NCBI GenBank assembly: GCA_934394985.1
Contig: CAKRRF010000017.1
Span: 1-53,107 of the forward strand
From: an uncultured Marvinbryantia sp.
Lineage (GTDB): Bacteria; Bacillota; Clostridia; Lachnospirales; Lachnospiraceae
Length of the DNA: 53,107 bases
Direction: 5' to 3'
Shown here piece after piece: positions 14,853 to 25,200 of this stretch. The notes under the pieces were generated by a model. The model was not told the origin of the DNA and made no database searches. It saw only the letters and a list, made by a program, of their open reading frames with translations. Each line of letters begins with the position of its first letter. Position 1 is the stretch's first letter. Position numbers and translations under genes: made by a program.

Positions 14853-16751
14853 TTATTTTCGAAGAGAAAAATTATGCTTCGCCAGGGTCAGATTCTGATT
14901 GTAGCACGGATCTCCTGCCGCCAGAAAATCTGCCCATTTTTCCTGAGTGTATTTCACTTCTCTTGCATGTCTTTCCTTTTTCTCATCATTGATTCCTCGG
15001 GACTTTGACTCATAGTGATACAATTCCGCATACGGGTCGAATACGATAAGATACCCGGCTGTCACAATCTTCAGTCCCAGATCCACATCATTAAATGCCA
15101 CGGTCAGTTTTTCTTCCAGCCCATGTACTTCTTCGTAAACGGATCGTTTCACCATGGCGCAGGCTGCTGTCACTCCGCTCATGTCCACCTGAATGGATGC
15201 CCGGTGCATATAACCGGATTTTTTCCGATCCATATTTACAAAAGCGTGGTCTGCCATTCCTCCCATTCCGATAATTGTTCCAGCTGACTGGATCGTATTA
15301 TCAGGAAAATACAGCTTTGCTCCTACCATACCCACTTCTGGTCTCTGACAGTTGGAGAGAAGTTCCTTCATCCATCCTTTTGTGATCACTTCCGTATCGT
15401 TATTCAACAGAAGAAGATATTCCCCTTTTGCGTGCTCCGCTCCGAAGTTGTTGATGGCTGAATAGTTAAACTCTTTGTCCCAGTACAATACCCTTACATG
15501 ATGTCTGCCATCTACTTTTTTATAATAGTCAAATGTTTCTTTTTCCGTACTGTTATTTTCTATAATCAGTATCTCATAATTTTCATATTCTGTCTTTTCC
15601 CAGATCGACTTAAGACATTTTTTCAGGGTCTGCAGCTGATCTTTATTCGGAATGAGTATCGACACCATTGGGGTACCGATAACCGGATATTTTACCCGAT
15701 AGTAGCCAAGATCACAGGTTTCTTCCACCTCTGCACGAATCCCCATTCTCTGAAGATGCGCTTCCACTGCTCTTTTTCCTGCATGAAATGCATAAATCTT
15801 ACTGTCAGGATTATCTGAAGTGGATTTTTCATGTGTTCGCCAGTGATATAGTACTTTGTGTACATGCGCAATCTTTTCTGCTTCTTCTGTACATCTGAAA
15901 ATAAAATCATAATCCTGTGCTCCGTCAAACTCCTTTCGGAATCCTCCGACTTTTTCCATCAGAATACGACGCACCACAAACAGATGACAGATATAATTAT
16001 TCGATCTGAGCAAATCCAGATTGAAATCCGGCTTCATATTCGGAGTCAGATGTCTGGTTCCCTTACTGTTGATTTTATCCTCATCCGTATAGACCACATC
16101 TACTCTGTCATCTTCACAGATTTTTTTTGCCACCTCATATAATGCGTCCGGTTCCAGTGTATCATCGTGATCCAGTAATCCTACAAAATCTCCGGTAGCC
16201 ATGTTCATGGCAAAGTTTGAATTTTCTGCAATACTTTTATTTTCCTTCAGGATCTCATAACGAATTCCTGCATATTTGATCTGATACTCCCGAATCACTG
16301 CAGTCAGTTCTGTTTCTTTGTCAGGAACCTGCATGGCGGCTTCTTTTGCTTTTCTGCCCTTTATCTTACTCAGTTCCTGACGCAGCTGTTCTCCCCGCGG
16401 ACTGGCATCTGCAAGGCACAGCTCCCAGTTCTCATAGGTCTGATTTGCCACAGATTCTATCATTTTCCGCAAATAAATCTCCGGTGTCCGGTATAATGGT
16501 ACTACGATACTGATCAGAGGGCCGTTCTCAGGCTGATTCTTTCTCTGTTCCTGTAATTCTTTTTCTGTTGCCTTATTTAACCCAAACCAGGTCTCATAGT
16601 CAATATCTTCCTGCTGAAACCTCTCTGTCAGACGAATCAGAAACTGCTTCATTCCATGCCGTTTCAGATAACGGTATCCTTTTTTTATATAGGCAGGGGA
16701 GATCGATGTTATCATTTTTCCCCATTGTGTACGGTATTCTTTTCTTCCCAT
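14853..16751 (-). CDS. dual-domain GT2 glycosyltransferase, both domains intact
   Basis: A 632-residue protein with two GT-A domains. An N-terminal helical module (about 15-60, ending DYETWF) precedes domain A (80-310): SIVVPLYRTPEIYL, metal motif DHDD (194-197), VVYTDEDK. Domain B (362-590) starts VSILIPNKDQLQTLKKC and has NNDTE (450-454) and a FNYSAINNFGA block. Such tandem GTs, like RgpF/GacG in streptococci, can add two alternating linkages of a repeat unit. Of the three related proteins in this locus this is the only one with a complete domain A. It sits 15 bp after the aminotransferase gene, in the same operon. Confidence 0.9.
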   Translation of the reverse strand: MGRKEYRTQWGKMITSISPAYIKKGYRYLKRHGMKQFLIRLTERFQQEDIDYETWFGLNKATEKELQEQRKNQPENGPLISIVVPLYRTPEIYLRKMIESVANQTYENWELCLADASPRGEQLRQELSKIKGRKAKEAAMQVPDKETELTAVIREYQIKYAGIRYEILKENKSIAENSNFAMNMATGDFVGLLDHDDTLEPDALYEVAKKICEDDRVDVVYTDEDKINSKGTRHLTPNMKPDFNLDLLRSNNYICHLFVVRRILMEKVGGFRKEFDGAQDYDFIFRCTEEAEKIAHVHKVLYHWRTHEKSTSDNPDSKIYAFHAGKRAVEAHLQRMGIRAEVEETCDLGYYRVKYPVIGTPMVSILIPNKDQLQTLKKCLKSIWEKTEYENYEILIIENNSTEKETFDYYKKVDGRHHVRVLYWDKEFNYSAINNFGAEHAKGEYLLLLNNDTEVITKGWMKELLSNCQRPEVGMVGAKLYFPDNTIQSAGTIIGMGGMADHAFVNMDRKKSGYMHRASIQVDMSGVTAACAMVKRSVYEEVHGLEEKLTVAFNDVDLGLKIVTAGYLIVFDPYAELYHYESKSRGINDEKKERHAREVKYTQEKWADFLAAGDPCYNQNLTLAKHNFSLRK

Positions 16752-16766
16752 GTATGCCCCCGTTAC

Positions 16767-17906
16767 TTATATTTCCTTATAGCCCGGGAATTTCTGGACA
16801 AGTTCTGCCACCTGCTCTGCCTTTGCCAGATCCAGATTATAATACATTGGCAGCCGCACCAGTCTTTCACTTTCCTTTGTGGTATATCTGTCTTCTCCAT
16901 AAAATCTTCCAAAGCGCTGTCCTGCGGTCGCAGTGTGAAGCGGAATATAATGGAATACACACTGTACTCCATTTTCTTTCATATAACGGATAAACTCGGT
17001 TCTGGTTTCCAGATCCTTCAGCTTCAGATAATACATATGTGCATTATGTACAGCATAATCTGGCACAAACGGACGCTCTACCAGATGTTTTTCTTCCAGT
17101 CCGGCAAATGCCTCGTGATAAAGATTCCAGATTGCCATGCGCTTTTCATTGATTTCTTTCAGCAGCTCCAGCTGTGCATACAGATATGCCGCATTCAGAT
17201 CACTTGGCAAATAGGATGAACCAAAATCCACCCAGGTATATTTATCTACCTGACCACGGAAGAATTTACTTCTGTCCGTTCCCTTTTCACGGAGAATCTC
17301 TGCTTTTTCCTGATAACAGTCATCCTGAAACAGCAGTGCGCCCCCTTCTCCCATCGTATAATTCTTTGTCTCATGAAAGCTGTAACAGCCAAAGTCACCA
17401 ATGGTTCCCAGTGCCTTTCCTTTATACCATGCATTCACTCCCTGCGCAGCATCCTCTACTACCAGCAGATTATGTTTTTTGGCTATGGCCATAATCTCAT
17501 CCATGGCACAGGCTACTCCGGCATAGTGAACCGGCACAATTGCTCTGGTTTTTTCTGTGATGGCACCCTCGATCAGTTTTTCATCCATATTCATAGTCTT
17601 TGGATTAATGTCTACAAATACAATCTTTGCACCTCTCAGTACAAAGGCATCTGCTGTAGATACAAAGGTATATGCAGGCATAATGACTTCATCTCCTGGC
17701 TGAATATCACACAGATATGCAGCCATCTCCAGTGCATGCGTACAGGAGGTGGTCAGCAGACAATGTCTGCTCTGAAACTGTTCTTTCATCAGCTGAGAGC
17801 ATTTTTTTGTAAACGGACCGTCTCCGCAAAGCTTTCCATTGGCAATAGCCTGCTGCATATATTCTGTTTCTTTTCCTGTAAAAGGTGCAACATTAAAATC
17901 TATCAT
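16767..17906 (-). CDS. dTDP-4-amino-4,6-dideoxy-sugar transaminase (WecE-like)
   Basis: A 379-residue DegT/DnrJ/EryC1 (sugar) aminotransferase. PLP-dependent enzymes of this group convert nucleotide-linked 4-keto-6-deoxy sugars to 4-amino sugars using glutamate. The PLP lysine is Lys181 in FHETKNYTMGEGG, and the GDEVIMPAYTFVSTADA and VEDAAQGV segments are standard. Length and the MIDFNVAPFTGKE start match WecE/RffA, which makes dTDP-4-amino-4,6-dideoxygalactose. No N-acetyltransferase gene lies nearby, so the amino group may stay free or be modified elsewhere. Its ATG overlaps the stop of the YfhO gene by 4 bp. Confidence 0.9.
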   Translation of the reverse strand: MIDFNVAPFTGKETEYMQQAIANGKLCGDGPFTKKCSQLMKEQFQSRHCLLTTSCTHALEMAAYLCDIQPGDEVIMPAYTFVSTADAFVLRGAKIVFVDINPKTMNMDEKLIEGAITEKTRAIVPVHYAGVACAMDEIMAIAKKHNLLVVEDAAQGVNAWYKGKALGTIGDFGCYSFHETKNYTMGEGGALLFQDDCYQEKAEILREKGTDRSKFFRGQVDKYTWVDFGSSYLPSDLNAAYLYAQLELLKEINEKRMAIWNLYHEAFAGLEEKHLVERPFVPDYAVHNAHMYYLKLKDLETRTEFIRYMKENGVQCVFHYIPLHTATAGQRFGRFYGEDRYTTKESERLVRLPMYYNLDLAKAEQVAELVQKFPGYKEI

Positions 17907-20611
17907 TTATTTTTTCTCCTTATGTTCTCCCGTTTTTTTTGCATCATAACAATAACTGTAAATAACAGTGTACTGATCACACTTACGATTACGCCAAGAC
18001 GCAGCAATGGTGCAGTGAATCTTACCGTCAGGTCATACTCTCCCGCCAGAACAGGAAAACTGATAAACCCATAATCTCCGTTTTCCAGCTTCTGTTTTTC
18101 GCCGTTCAGTGTCACACTCCATCCGTTTTCATTTGGAACTGCCAGCATCACATAACCGTCTTCTTTTGCACTGATATGTCCATTCAGAAGGCTATCTTTT
18201 TTTGGTGCCTCTATGGTAATGTCCGCCTGTTCGGAAAATGTCGGTTCTTTTTCTGTTCCATAAACCTGAATATCACTGATACGAATATGACCGGTCGGTT
18301 TTTCCACTGTCAGTGTTACCTTCTGTGCATCTTCAGGAAGCTCAATATGCATCTTTCGCGCAGTCTCCCAGTTATGTACATAATCATGGCTGTATCCGTC
18401 ATTCATCTGTACCGTTACAACCGTACGTTTTTCTGCCAGCATGGTAAATTCCAGAATTGCCGATTCATAGCCTTCTCGTTTCGCCTGATCCAGATCCAGT
18501 TCAACTACAAATGGTGTGGTTTTTCCATCTTCCTGCACATCTGTTTCATAGCTTGTCTTGCTGTCACCTGTCAGTATACCACTGATTTCATCCTTTTCAT
18601 ATGCTTTTATTTCAGAATCTGTTAATGTTTTCTCATTCTCATCTTCCAGAATCAGCGTATCTGCCAGAAGTGATCTAGTATTCAGGGTATCTTTGTTCTC
18701 TTCATATTGTTTCTGAGTCATAGTCTGTGTGAAGAATTTACCCAGTGACTGTGTTCTGGTATTCTGATAAATGTAGATCTCACCTTCCTGATGAATCAGT
18801 TCATATCCATCTACGTCAATGTTATCTGACTTGGACAAAATATATTTTACATCTGTCAGTCCGGCAAAGGTACTGTCCCACAGTGCATTCATAAACTGGA
18901 TGTGATTCACATCTCTTTCATGATTCAGCTGCGGCCATACTTCTGCCACAAATTCTTTGATGTCAGCATTCTGATTGGAATTGTATGCACTGATTCCCCG
19001 ATAATCCTGTGCCAGAGAATCAAAACAGCTGGCTGCTGTAAAATAGTCTTTTTCCACTCGATAGAAGGTATCATCACTGGCTTCCAGCCAGTCCAGTGCC
19101 GCATCTACATCAGAATGATATGTTTCCGAAAAATATTCCGGATGATTCTTCGGCAACGCCACACGATCATTATAGCAAAGATAGGAATCTGACACGATAT
19201 TCATGGTTACCACCAGAACCAGCAGCGTGTAACAGGTTTTCCGATCCAGAAATCTGTTTTTACAGTACATCCAAAGAAGTGCTGCCATTGCAAGACCGGT
19301 CAGCCACAGAATCATGGCATTATCTTTAAACTGCTGTTCCGGCAGAATACGATAAGCCTTCATATAAACTGCTGTAATCAATAAAACCGATACAATCAGA
19401 GCCGGTATACTCAGCTCTTTTTCTGTCATAATCCGATCCAGTACCAGGCATACCATAACAGCAAACACCGGCATCAATACAAAAGTGTGACGGAAAAAAG
19501 GTCCGTACAATCCGTTAAACAGCGTAGTGACATTTGTGATTACTACACTGGCTGCACAGAGAATCACACAAAAATACTGCATAAACTTACTGCGCCTGCT
19601 TACATTCTGTTTTCGAATACATACCAGATACTGAAACAGTAAAATAATGAATAATGTAGAAAAGAATAATTCCGGGTCTTCGTAAAAATTTCTCTGTCCT
19701 ACGTAAGTCTCATTTCCATTCCCCTGAATACAACTGGAAAACAGACGGTATATAATGGACTTGTTAATTCCTGTACTCCATAGTTTGATGTGGAACAGTC
19801 TTTCCACCAGAGATTGTTTTGCTGCCATACGTTCACTGGATCCAACCTGCGCAGCGGCAGAAGGGAAGAAACGCCAGGCAGACATCAGTACCCCCAGTAT
19901 CATGGTTCCGGCTGATATAAAAAATGCTTTTCCTCTTTCACGAACTGTCTCTTTTTCCTGCATCAGAATACGGATGCAGACATATGCACCGCCTCCGAAC
20001 ATACACATATAGCCCTGGTAAAAACTGCTGAGCATAGCCAGACAGCAGATCAGGCACAAGCCTATACTGAATTTTTTCTTTTTGATTACTCTTTCAGCAA
20101 ATATCAGAATGGCCGGGAAATATACCACGGAACTTCCCAGCGCATAATGCTGGCCCCATACCATCATATAACTGTTAAATGCATATATCACAGTCGCGAT
20201 CAGCTTAGACCGTTCGCTGAATTCAAATTCAGATAAATACCAGTAACACAGTGTGGCTGCTACAAAGATACGGAAAATTTCCATCCATACCATATACCAG
20301 GTGATGTGTTCCGGACCGAACATCACGCCCAGAATGTAAATCGGTATCAGAAACGGTTCTGTCAGATGATGCCCCATGGTATTCATCCCAAATCCGTTTC
20401 GAAAATCCCATGCAGAAAAATTTCCGTCCCGTAAGCTGTTTACGATTCCGTTGTACCACATAATATACTGGTCTTTTCCATCTGTACCCACATCATAAAA
20501 AGCAATGGTATAATTACCAATTACGTACATATGGAAAATATAAAGGCATCCCAGTCCCACCAGAAACCATATCATCAGAATGGTATTCCGGTTTATTCTT
20601 TCATTTTTCAT
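17903..20611 (-). CDS. YfhO-family GT-C membrane glycosyltransferase
   Basis: A 902-residue polytopic membrane protein of the YfhO family. Family members use undecaprenyl-phosphate sugars outside the membrane to glycosylate teichoic acids or related polymers. The N-terminal helix is followed by an extracytoplasmic loop with FYDVGTDGKDQY, holding the acidic residues expected of GT-C enzymes, then about 12 further helices up to residue 480, a large soluble beta-rich domain (about 490-860), a last helix and a Lys/Arg tail. The CsbB/GtrB-like gene at 29051-29983 would supply its lipid-linked sugar. A GGAGGAG site precedes the ATG; it is 20 bp from the GT gene upstream and overlaps the aminotransferase gene. 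Confidence 0.88.
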   Translation of the reverse strand: MKNERINRNTILMIWFLVGLGCLYIFHMYVIGNYTIAFYDVGTDGKDQYIMWYNGIVNSLRDGNFSAWDFRNGFGMNTMGHHLTEPFLIPIYILGVMFGPEHITWYMVWMEIFRIFVAATLCYWYLSEFEFSERSKLIATVIYAFNSYMMVWGQHYALGSSVVYFPAILIFAERVIKKKKFSIGLCLICCLAMLSSFYQGYMCMFGGGAYVCIRILMQEKETVRERGKAFFISAGTMILGVLMSAWRFFPSAAAQVGSSERMAAKQSLVERLFHIKLWSTGINKSIIYRLFSSCIQGNGNETYVGQRNFYEDPELFFSTLFIILLFQYLVCIRKQNVSRRSKFMQYFCVILCAASVVITNVTTLFNGLYGPFFRHTFVLMPVFAVMVCLVLDRIMTEKELSIPALIVSVLLITAVYMKAYRILPEQQFKDNAMILWLTGLAMAALLWMYCKNRFLDRKTCYTLLVLVVTMNIVSDSYLCYNDRVALPKNHPEYFSETYHSDVDAALDWLEASDDTFYRVEKDYFTAASCFDSLAQDYRGISAYNSNQNADIKEFVAEVWPQLNHERDVNHIQFMNALWDSTFAGLTDVKYILSKSDNIDVDGYELIHQEGEIYIYQNTRTQSLGKFFTQTMTQKQYEENKDTLNTRSLLADTLILEDENEKTLTDSEIKAYEKDEISGILTGDSKTSYETDVQEDGKTTPFVVELDLDQAKREGYESAILEFTMLAEKRTVVTVQMNDGYSHDYVHNWETARKMHIELPEDAQKVTLTVEKPTGHIRISDIQVYGTEKEPTFSEQADITIEAPKKDSLLNGHISAKEDGYVMLAVPNENGWSVTLNGEKQKLENGDYGFISFPVLAGEYDLTVRFTAPLLRLGVIVSVISTLLFTVIVMMQKKRENIRRKNK

Positions 20612-20631
20612 CTGTTTTTTCTCCTCCGGTT

Positions 20632-22182
20632 CTATCTTCTCAGGGAAAAATCCGGTTTTTCCAGCGTCAGGCCTGGATTGTAAAACGGATCTCCCCTGTC
20701 AATTTCTTCTTTCCATTTCTGACAGAAATATTCTGCTTCCCGTCTGACACGTTCCGCTTTCTGTGTGCTCATTTCAAATCCCCTTGTCTGAGATTCATAA
20801 TGATACAGCTGTGCAGCCGGATCGTATACAACGATCCATCCAGCTCTCCTCAGCTTCATACAAAGATCAATGTCATTATAAGCTACACCAAGTTCTTCTG
20901 TAAATCCCCCGATTTGCTCAAATGCCCTGCGATCCACCAGCATACATGCTGCGGTTACCGCTGACATCTGTCTGGCGACTTTCGCATAACGCTGTTTTTC
21001 ATATAGTTCCTGCTGCATTCCCTCAAAAGCATGTCCGGCAATTCCTCCGTATCCCAGCACTACACCGCCATGCTGAATCGTCAGATCCCCATATAGCAGC
21101 CTTGCGCCCACTGCACCTGCTTTTTCTCTCTGCATACAGGTCATCAGTTCCAGAAGTGCTCCCGGTTCTTTTACTTGTGTATCATTATTTAAAAACAGCA
21201 GATAATTTCCTTTTGCTTTTCTGACCGCCTCATTATTAATTGCCGAATAATTAAAGATACCGCTCCAGTTCAGAATACGGATCCTTTTGTCCTGCCGCTG
21301 CAATTCTTCATATCCACAAAAAGTTTTCTGCTCTACACTGTTGTTTTCCACAATCAGAATTTCCAGGTGTTCATATCCCCCATGTTCCAGAAGGCTGTTC
21401 ACGCACAGTTTCAGATCTTCTATATGATCCTTATTGGGAATGATCACAGAAAGCAGATCTTCCCGTACCTCTATTTCCGCTTTTGGAAAAGTCCTTATTT
21501 CTTCCAGCTCTTTTTCCAGTTCCTCTGTCACATGATACAGAAGCTTTGGAAGATGCACTGTTTTTTCTGCTTTTTGAAGCACCAGTTCTTCCAGTTGCTG
21601 CCATAGTTTTTCTTCTGTCCCTGCAGTGATTTCTTTTTCTGACAGTACAGGCTCTTTCATCAGTTCCTCTGCCACTTCTTTGCTGACCAGCAAAGCCGCC
21701 CCCATATAGTTCTGCTGCCTCTGCCAGACCGGATCATAATCCGGCTTGCAAAATGGCTCCTTCAGACGTCCGTCTGTCCCAATCACATCATGATCGGTAT
21801 ATAACACTATCGTTTCCTCGTATTTTTCAGCCTCTTTTGTCATTTCAAATACCGCTTCCGGACGCAGCTTCGTTCCTTCTCTGAGAAACAACACATATTC
21901 TGTCTGTATATTCTCAGTCTCCATATTTCCATCTACATTCGTCTGCTTTTGAGTAAACATTGTCGGAAATATTCGGATTTCTGTCTTTTCCTGATATTTC
22001 CAGGCTTCTTTTTTCTGTCGTTCCAGTTCTTTCTGGTTCGCCGTATGACCCTTCAGCCATACCTCATAAGGGATCTCCCTGGACAGGACTGCTTTTCGCC
22101 CTGCCCGGCAGATCGATTTGCGCACACCGTTTCGTTTCAGATATGCGATTCCTTTATCCAGCTTTTTTTTCAAATCTGACAT
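20632..22182 (-). CDS. GT2 glycosyltransferase with degenerate first GT domain
   Basis: A 516-residue relative of the 632-residue dual GT. The N-terminal module (1-60, PYEVWL) and the second GT domain (243-470: LLSVIIPNKDHIEDLKLC, NNDTQ at 332-336, FNYSAINN) are intact. The first GT domain has collapsed: the nucleotide-binding start is missing, the metal motif position reads LREGTK instead of LDHDDT, and only the later VLYTDHD and KPDYDPVW segments remain. Domain A is therefore probably structural, and only domain B catalytic. It lies between the 1264-residue fusion gene and the YfhO gene in one operon. Donor and linkage unknown; rhamnosyl transfer is plausible. Confidence 0.85.
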   Translation of the reverse strand: MSDLKKKLDKGIAYLKRNGVRKSICRAGRKAVLSREIPYEVWLKGHTANQKELERQKKEAWKYQEKTEIRIFPTMFTQKQTNVDGNMETENIQTEYVLFLREGTKLRPEAVFEMTKEAEKYEETIVLYTDHDVIGTDGRLKEPFCKPDYDPVWQRQQNYMGAALLVSKEVAEELMKEPVLSEKEITAGTEEKLWQQLEELVLQKAEKTVHLPKLLYHVTEELEKELEEIRTFPKAEIEVREDLLSVIIPNKDHIEDLKLCVNSLLEHGGYEHLEILIVENNSVEQKTFCGYEELQRQDKRIRILNWSGIFNYSAINNEAVRKAKGNYLLFLNNDTQVKEPGALLELMTCMQREKAGAVGARLLYGDLTIQHGGVVLGYGGIAGHAFEGMQQELYEKQRYAKVARQMSAVTAACMLVDRRAFEQIGGFTEELGVAYNDIDLCMKLRRAGWIVVYDPAAQLYHYESQTRGFEMSTQKAERVRREAEYFCQKWKEEIDRGDPFYNPGLTLEKPDFSLRR

Positions 22183-22203
22183 CGTAACGTCTGTGCTCCT
22201 TTA

Positions 22204-25200
22204 CTAGTTTTCTCTTTCAGAGGCAGGTGGAATACGGAACGTACAATTCCATGTCGTGCGGGAAAGATTTCTATTATAGTATGGATCTCCCTTTTCCAGC
22301 ACATGCTTCCATCTGTTTCGGAAATAAGCCACTTCGCTGTCATAACGCGCTTTTTTCTCCGGTGTATCCTCCAGTCCTCTGGATTTAGATTCATAGTGAT
22401 ACAACTCCGCTTCCGGCTGATATACTACCATTTCTCCGCATTCCTGCACTTTCATGCAAAAGTCTACATCATTCAGTGCCACCTGAAGCGTTTCTTCAAA
22501 TCCGTTTACTTTATGAAATACTTCTGCTGATGCCATCATACAGGCAGCTGTTACCGCACTTAAATTTTGCATAGTACAGGCTCTTCCCATATAACCACTG
22601 ATATTTCCCGGTTCTTTCACAAACAGGTGGCCTGCAATATTGCTCAGTCCCAGAATCACACCGGCATGCTGAATTGTATCATCCGGATAATAGAGCTTTG
22701 CCCCTACTACCCCCACTTTTTTCTGCTGGCATACAGACAGCATTTCTTCGATCCAGTCCGGTGTCAGAATTTCCGTATCATTATTTAAAAAGATCAGGAA
22801 TTCTCCCTCAGCCTGTTTTGCCGCAAAATTATTAATGGCAGAGTAATTAAACTCTTTCTCCCATTTCAGAAGCTTTACTTTATCATATTTTTGCAGCATC
22901 TTTTCATACCAGGCAAACGTCTGCGGCTGACGACTGTTATTTTCCACTACCAGTACTTCAAAATTTGTATACGTTGTTTTTTTCTGAATAGAATTCAAAC
23001 ACTGCTTAAGATCTGCAATATGATCCTGATTTGGAATAATCACAGATACTTTTGGATTTCCCTTTACCTGCCATTTTACACGATATCGCAGCGGATAATT
23101 CGCCCATGTTACCTGTGCCTGAATCTTTGCAGCGGCATAATAATCTTCCAGTACCCTCTTGCCGTCATCCCATTTTCTGCACAATTCCTGCCTTCCTTCC
23201 AGATCTCGTTCCATCGGACAGCTTTCATGATATAGTATTTCACTGATATGTGCGACTTGATCTGTTTTATCCCGACAGCGCAGAATCAGATCATACAGTG
23301 ACTGGCTGCCATATCCTGACCGGACACCTCCGGCCTGTTCTGCCAGATCCGCCTTTATCCATATGCTGCTGCCAATATAATTGCCACTTTGCAGCGTATA
23401 AACGCTATCATCCGGCTTAAATTGTGGATCAAAAAAAGTATGCGTCTCAGAATCCAGTTTATCAGAATCAGAATAGATCATATTCTTTTCCGGTTCCTGG
23501 TTTATCTTCTGTAAAATCTGATAAAATGCTCCCGGTTCCAGTACATCCCCCGGCTCCATAAACAAAAGCCAGCTGCCCTGACTTTGCATTCTTCCTGCTT
23601 CATAACGGGCACCTGTTTCGGTTTCCGGTGCTGTTTCTATATATCGTATTCTTGTATCCTCTTTTTTTAGCTTCTTTTCTCCGACCAGCAACAGTTCCCA
23701 GTTCTTCACTGTCTGGCTGCATATACTGTCAATCGTCTTACATGCCGCCTTGGTCTGTCCTTCTCTGACCGGCAGAATCACACTCATCTTCAGATTTTCC
23801 GAAAAACTTGTTTTCTGTTGATTTGCCCGTTGTTTTTCTGTAAACTGATGCGCCATTCTCCATGTGTCGAATCGCTGATTTTCCACTCGATAAGTTTCTG
23901 ACTCTCCAAACAGTCCCATCTCATGAGGTGCGATATAAGATATGGTATCCTTTGCTCCTCGAAGTTCCATCAGTTTTTTTCCGATCCGGCTCTGCTTTAT
24001 TCTCAGTTTTTCTACCGGAATCGGGAACTGCACCTCACTGCTGCCATCTTTTGCTATCAACATGAATTTTTTGTTTTTCTGCACTTCTTCTGGCAGTCTG
24101 CATTCCAGATGAAATCCTGCTTTGCTGTTCTTGCCGCTTAATTTAAACTGATCAACCACATCCCTGCGATACAGGTATTCTGTCTGTACGGTTTCAAGTT
24201 CCCGTCCATGCTCATCCTTCAAGATAAAGCGCACCTGTTTATCTGCTTTGCTGACTGCCCATCCATTCACATGAATACCGGTCATGGCAATCTCAAACGT
24301 ATCTACAAATACTTCTATGCCTGTATTGGCCTCTGCATTCGCCCGTGCAATCGCTTTTCTGTGTTCTTCTTCTGCCCGAAAGCTGACACAGCCGGGTGAA
24401 ATTTCTTCATAGAGATATCTCAGAGGCACATGTGTTCCGGTAATATAACGCTGGAAGGCTGCCTCCATATCCGTATATTGTGCGATCTCCTGTTCCGTCA
24501 GTCCGGCTCTTTTATATAACAATTCTTTATTTAACGCTGTTCTCTCCACATTTCCGTAGAGATAGTTCTGAATAATACGATAAATTACATAGTTCACCGG
24601 AACCGGGAAATCGAAGGTCCATTCATAATCCATATGAATCCACCCTTCTTCCCGGCAGATCGCATTTCCTGCCACCATATCAATATCAGTCACCGCTGCA
24701 CAGGTCAGACTATCCGGAAGCAGCACCGGTCCGAATACCTGTTCAAACTCTGGTGTCACATGGAATTTCTTTCTGCTGCCAGCCTGACGTACAGCCTGAA
24801 TATAACGCATCAGTTCTTTCATGGCCTCTTCTGTTTTTCCTTCCAGAAGAAGATGATCCATTTTTTCTTCCAGTGTCTGACCGGTCAGGAAATCAATTTC
24901 GCATCCTTCCTGCTCCCTGTGACAGGTGTTCATGGTAATTCCTGCTTCTTTATATACTTCTGTCAGCTGATTCATCCATGTCGGCAGCTTCTCTATGTGA
25001 GAACGCCCTTCCTGGTAACAGGCAGTCTTTCTGGCATGTCGTTTTCCCGTTTCGTCAATCAGAATATCTGTCCGTATCGCAAATTTTCTTGCTCTTTCAT
25101 TGGAATATTTGGAAAAAACAATTCTTTTCTGCAATTCCTCTTTTTTTTCTGCCTGTGCCACTACCAGAAATGAATTGGAAAAGATCGGAAACAGGCCATC

